Below, one piece after another: positions 29,622-31,309 of a stretch of 31,309 bases of DNA. The position numbers and the translations under genes are program-made. The stretch is from a virus: the IMG/VR virus record IMGVR_UViG_3300037264_003938, positions 1 to 31,309 of that record. The stretch is one strand, 5' to 3'. Below the pieces are notes generated by a model that had not been told where the DNA came from, made no database searches, and saw nothing but the letters and a program-made list of their open reading frames with translations. The first letter of the stretch is position 1. Each line of letters opens with the position of its first letter.

Positions 29622-29632
29622 ACGCTACCACA
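29622..29632 (-). promoter_or_regulatory. TGTGGTAGCGT box (leaderless-type promoter)
   Basis: The minus strand reads TGTGGTAGCGT, then TCGCCCT, then ATG. The 11-base core is identical to the box at 2122-2132, more than 27 kb away. Confidence 0.55.
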
Positions 29633-29637
29633 GCTTT

Positions 29638-30573
29638 TTACGAAAGCGCGACACGCTCCCCGTTCCGAAGCTCCCACCCCGGAATCCCCCACCGCGGCAT
29701 CCACGGAGAGAGAACAGCCCTATCATTTGGTCGATTGGGCGGGTGTGTGTAGCGCTTCCCCCACAGGACTGCGCTCACGTTCTCGCTCTCTGGCATCGTG
29801 AATATACCTCCGCTCTCAACCTGCCCGTGGAGCGCGATGGAGTCTGCGGCAACACGGTTATCGAGCGGGGCCCCGGTTATGTCGCTGACGTGTTCGCTCC
29901 ACCGAGAGCGAAGCCCTTCGACCTCGCGGGAAGCCTCACGGTTCGCCGCTGCGTGCGTAGCGTTGAAAGCGTACGCAACCTCAGTGCGCGCGATCCGTTC
30001 CGCTTGCCACCACATCGTGTGCGTTACGTCTTGGACCGCTTCGATGGCTTCGTCCGTCGAGCCCCCCGTTGCGAGAACAGTCCCGAGCTTCTTCCCTACC
30101 TCCGTGACGACAGCGGAGCCGTAGCGCGCCACAGAAGCCTCGTGCATGCGCAGGAGCGTTGGTCTGAGCGGGTCCGTGATCCCGCGCAGGAGCGCTACCT
30201 CATCGAGCGGAAGAGCAATCTCCGCTCCAGTGTAGAGAGAGGAGAGCCGCGCCACGTCGGAGACAAGAGCACGCACCGCTGCGGTCTGAGCCACGCGCGA
30301 CACCCCCGCGAGAGCCCCAGCGACAGGCGGACCCATGCGGAGCATCGCGTCGCGCACCTGGATCAAAAGCACGCGGAGCTGGTGCGCCGTAAAGCTCTGT
30401 CCTCGCCCCGCCGCGCGAAGCTTCTGGAGCTTCTTCTCCAGCTCCCGCAGCGCTTCGTCATACATCAACCGCGCTTCGTTCGACGCGGACACGGAGAGAC
30501 GAAGCATCCGAGCGCGATGCTCCTCTACAACCTCGTCGTACGCGGAGAGCTTCTTTTGTTTTCGAGGGGCCAC
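29638..30573 (-). CDS. Head morphogenesis protein, Mu F / SPP1 gp7-like (311 aa)
   Basis: The GTG at 30571-30573 has TACGCT ending 5 nt upstream. Residues 5-130 are helical and charged ('LRELEKKLQKLRAAGRGQSFTAHQLRVLLIQVRDAMLRMG'). The family core is in the C-terminal half: 'TMWWQAERIARTEVAYAFNATHAAANREASREV' (the 'a--IaRTE---a-n-a' motif), then 'WSEHVSDITGAPLDNRVAADSIALHGQV', where the usual 'C--C--l-g' Cys pair is replaced by T and A residues. These minor head proteins act with the portal to assemble the capsid or stay inside as ejected proteins. The portal gene should lie upstream, outside the window. Confidence 0.85.
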   Translation of the reverse strand: MAPRKQKKLSAYDEVVEEHRARMLRLSVSASNEARLMYDEALRELEKKLQKLRAAGRGQSFTAHQLRVLLIQVRDAMLRMGPPVAGALAGVSRVAQTAAVRALVSDVARLSSLYTGAEIALPLDEVALLRGITDPLRPTLLRMHEASVARYGSAVVTEVGKKLGTVLATGGSTDEAIEAVQDVTHTMWWQAERIARTEVAYAFNATHAAANREASREVEGLRSRWSEHVSDITGAPLDNRVAADSIALHGQVESGGIFTMPESENVSAVLWGKRYTHPPNRPNDRAVLSPWMPRWGIPGWELRNGERVALS

Positions 30574-30578
30574 AGCGA

Positions 30579-30584
30579 AGCGTA
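30579..30584 (-). promoter_or_regulatory. TACGCT box 5 nt before start (leaderless-type promoter)
   Basis: The minus strand reads TACGCT, TCGCT, GTG of the head morphogenesis gene. The gap is the shortest of the set. Confidence 0.4.
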
Positions 30585-30591
30585 CCGAAGC

Positions 30592-30972
30592 CTACACGGA
30601 AGTGACAACTTCCCACGCCGCAACGACGCGCACGTTCAGCTTGTTCGTCGTCGTGTTGTAGATCACGAGCCCCGCAGGCGGAGTGGTAAGCGCGTCACGC
30701 TGGGTTGTCGTCATGCGCGGAGGCATCGCGCCCGAGAACCCCGCCACAGCCACGTTGGCGAGCAAGAGCGCGTCGCCCTGGTAAAGCGTGCTGTACTGTC
30801 CCGTGTCCGTGGTCTGCGCGACGAGCAGCCCCGTAGAGCCAGCGAGCAGGGCGCTTACCTGAGCGACGGTGAGCGCGACAATGATCCGCTGTCCGCCCTG
30901 AAGTACCCCGCGGAAGGGATAAGGAAGCGCACAGGGTTCGACGGAGGGGTTGTGAATTTCTGTAGCAGCCAC
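30592..30972 (-). CDS. Small virion protein with tail-fibre-type C-terminal motif (126 aa)
   Basis: The GTG at 30970-30972 has AAGGAG about 8 nt upstream. Residues 1-75 are beta-rich ('QGGQRIIVALTVAQVSALLAGSTGLLVAQT'). The last 45 residues read 'PPRMTTTQRDALTTPPAGLVIYNTTTNKLNVRV' then 'AWEVVTS'. This matches the motif 'PrMTt-QR-al--p--Gl-vYnt-t--l----g--W', commonly found in phage fibre and virion proteins. Normally it sits near fibre genes, but here it is directly before the F-like head gene. It may be a head fibre or decoration protein. The motif recognition is good, the role is inferred. Confidence 0.75.
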   Translation of the reverse strand: MAATEIHNPSVEPCALPYPFRGVLQGGQRIIVALTVAQVSALLAGSTGLLVAQTTDTGQYSTLYQGDALLLANVAVAGFSGAMPPRMTTTQRDALTTPPAGLVIYNTTTNKLNVRVVAAWEVVTSV

Positions 30973-31102
30973 GGTAAAGCTCCTTTGCTCCCCGGACGTT
31001 GCGGGAAAGCGCCGAGCACGAGGCTACTTCGACTTGCCCGCTCCGTCACGCTTCCCTTTGCGGCTCTTGAACCACACCAGAGTTTTCGACGTATTATTTC
31101 TG

Positions 31103-31309
31103 TCACCCAGCGATTTCGTTACGCCACAAAACCTCGTGTGAAACGACCCGACTATACGCAGCTTTTGCCGCCATGAACGTTTCAAACGGAAGCCAGTCAG
31201 CTCCCGCAACTTCGCACACCATGACCTGCCCACGGCGCGTTTGACACCATGTTCCGAGATTGGCAAATTCGTCCGGCTGCATCTTGTAAACGTAGTGCTT
31301 CCCCGCCTT
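31103..31309 (-). CDS. C-terminal 68 residues of an unknown protein, cut by window edge
   Basis: From the window edge one minus-strand frame is open to TGA at 31103-31105 and has clear protein character: 'KHYVYKMQPDEFANLGTWC', then 'QTRRGQVMVCEVAGADWLPF', ending 'SRVVSHEVLWRNEIAG'. The block 'WC-trrGQV-VCE--GAdWLPF' feels like a conserved phage family, and I have a weak memory of such C-termini in phage proteins linked to DNA modification, but I cannot name it. The start lies outside the window. It is followed by 130 bp before the next gene. Confidence 0.6.
   Translation of the reverse strand, partial: KAGKHYVYKMQPDEFANLGTWCQTRRGQVMVCEVAGADWLPFETFMAAKAAYSRVVSHEVLWRNEIAG

Noticed and set aside
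26617-30573. Head maturation protease
   Set aside because: No frame shows a Clp-like, herpes-like or HK97-type protease motif. The scaffold gene has none in its N-terminal half.
30855-31106. 83-codon minus-strand frame starting in a GTGA overlap
   Set aside because: It runs 118 bp into the fibre-motif gene, which has a strong Shine-Dalgarno and motif support, and its sequence has no recognisable character.
29743-31176. 477-codon plus-strand open frame
   Set aside because: It lies opposite the F-like head gene and the fibre-motif gene, is rich in R, H and S, has no domain sense, and is a GC-rich antisense shadow.
31024-31266. 80-codon minus-strand frame ending VWFKSRKGKRDGAGKSK
   Set aside because: Most of it overlaps the better-supported C-terminal gene fragment in another frame. 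Only the last 25 codons lie in the gap and no good start is seen there. A tiny basic peptide cannot be excluded.
1-31309. CRISPR array, insertion sequence, reverse transcriptase, integrase or attachment site
   Set aside because: No spaced repeats, terminal inverted repeats or matching protein motifs were seen. The only mobile-type gene is the HNH nuclease.

Overview
This window is 31.3 kb from the structural region of a tailed bacteriophage or prophage with a contractile tail (myovirus type). Every gene I can support lies on the minus strand, so transcription runs from base 31309 towards base 1. The DNA is GC-rich by eye and the genes are tightly packed, with many 1-4 bp start/stop overlaps. 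The host cannot be named from the sequence. Two weak clues exist: a Cys-rich lipoprotein-like domain of a style common in Myxococcota, and many TANNNT boxes 5-8 nt before start codons, the arrangement of leaderless genes in Deinococcota and Actinomycetota.

In transcription order, the head module (31.3-25.1 kb) holds the end of an unknown gene, a small protein with a tail-fibre-type C-terminus, a Mu F/SPP1 gp7-like head morphogenesis protein, an acidic protein, three tandem tiny proteins sharing a PYE[IV]K tail, two small beta-rich proteins, a scaffold and the major capsid protein. An accessory block (25.1-23.0 kb) follows: an HNH endonuclease, a dCTP deaminase that looks like the bifunctional DCD:DUT type, and an unknown protein. 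Next is about 0.7 kb without a convincing protein gene (23.0-22.3 kb). It has a degenerate tRNA-Met, a second tRNA-like cloverleaf and a train of stable hairpins, with a promoter-like box at its upstream end. I read it as a large structured non-coding RNA locus, and it is the most interesting part of the window.

The connector and tail module (22.3-6.5 kb) follows the Mu/P2 plan: connector or neck proteins, a gp10/gpG-like protein, a terminator-like protein, sheath, tube, two overlapping chaperone-like frames, tape measure, LysM baseplate protein, gpD-like hub, gpV-like OB-fold spike, gp25-like wedge, gpJ and a second J-like protein. Fibre or spike proteins (7.6-2.5 kb) and small beta-rich virion proteins (2.5-1.0 kb) come next. 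The window ends with a holin/lipoprotein-like membrane protein, a small WYL-like protein and the start of a further gene. Terminase, portal, head protease, endolysin, integrase and replication genes are not seen.

Two kinds of gene start alternate. Genes inside operons have Shine-Dalgarno sites or 4-bp stop/start overlaps. Genes that seem to begin transcription units have no Shine-Dalgarno but a TANNNT box, often as TGTGGTANNNT, placed so that the transcript would begin at or next to the start codon. The sheath and tape-measure starts also carry hairpins that only read-through transcripts would contain, which could couple translation to the local promoter.
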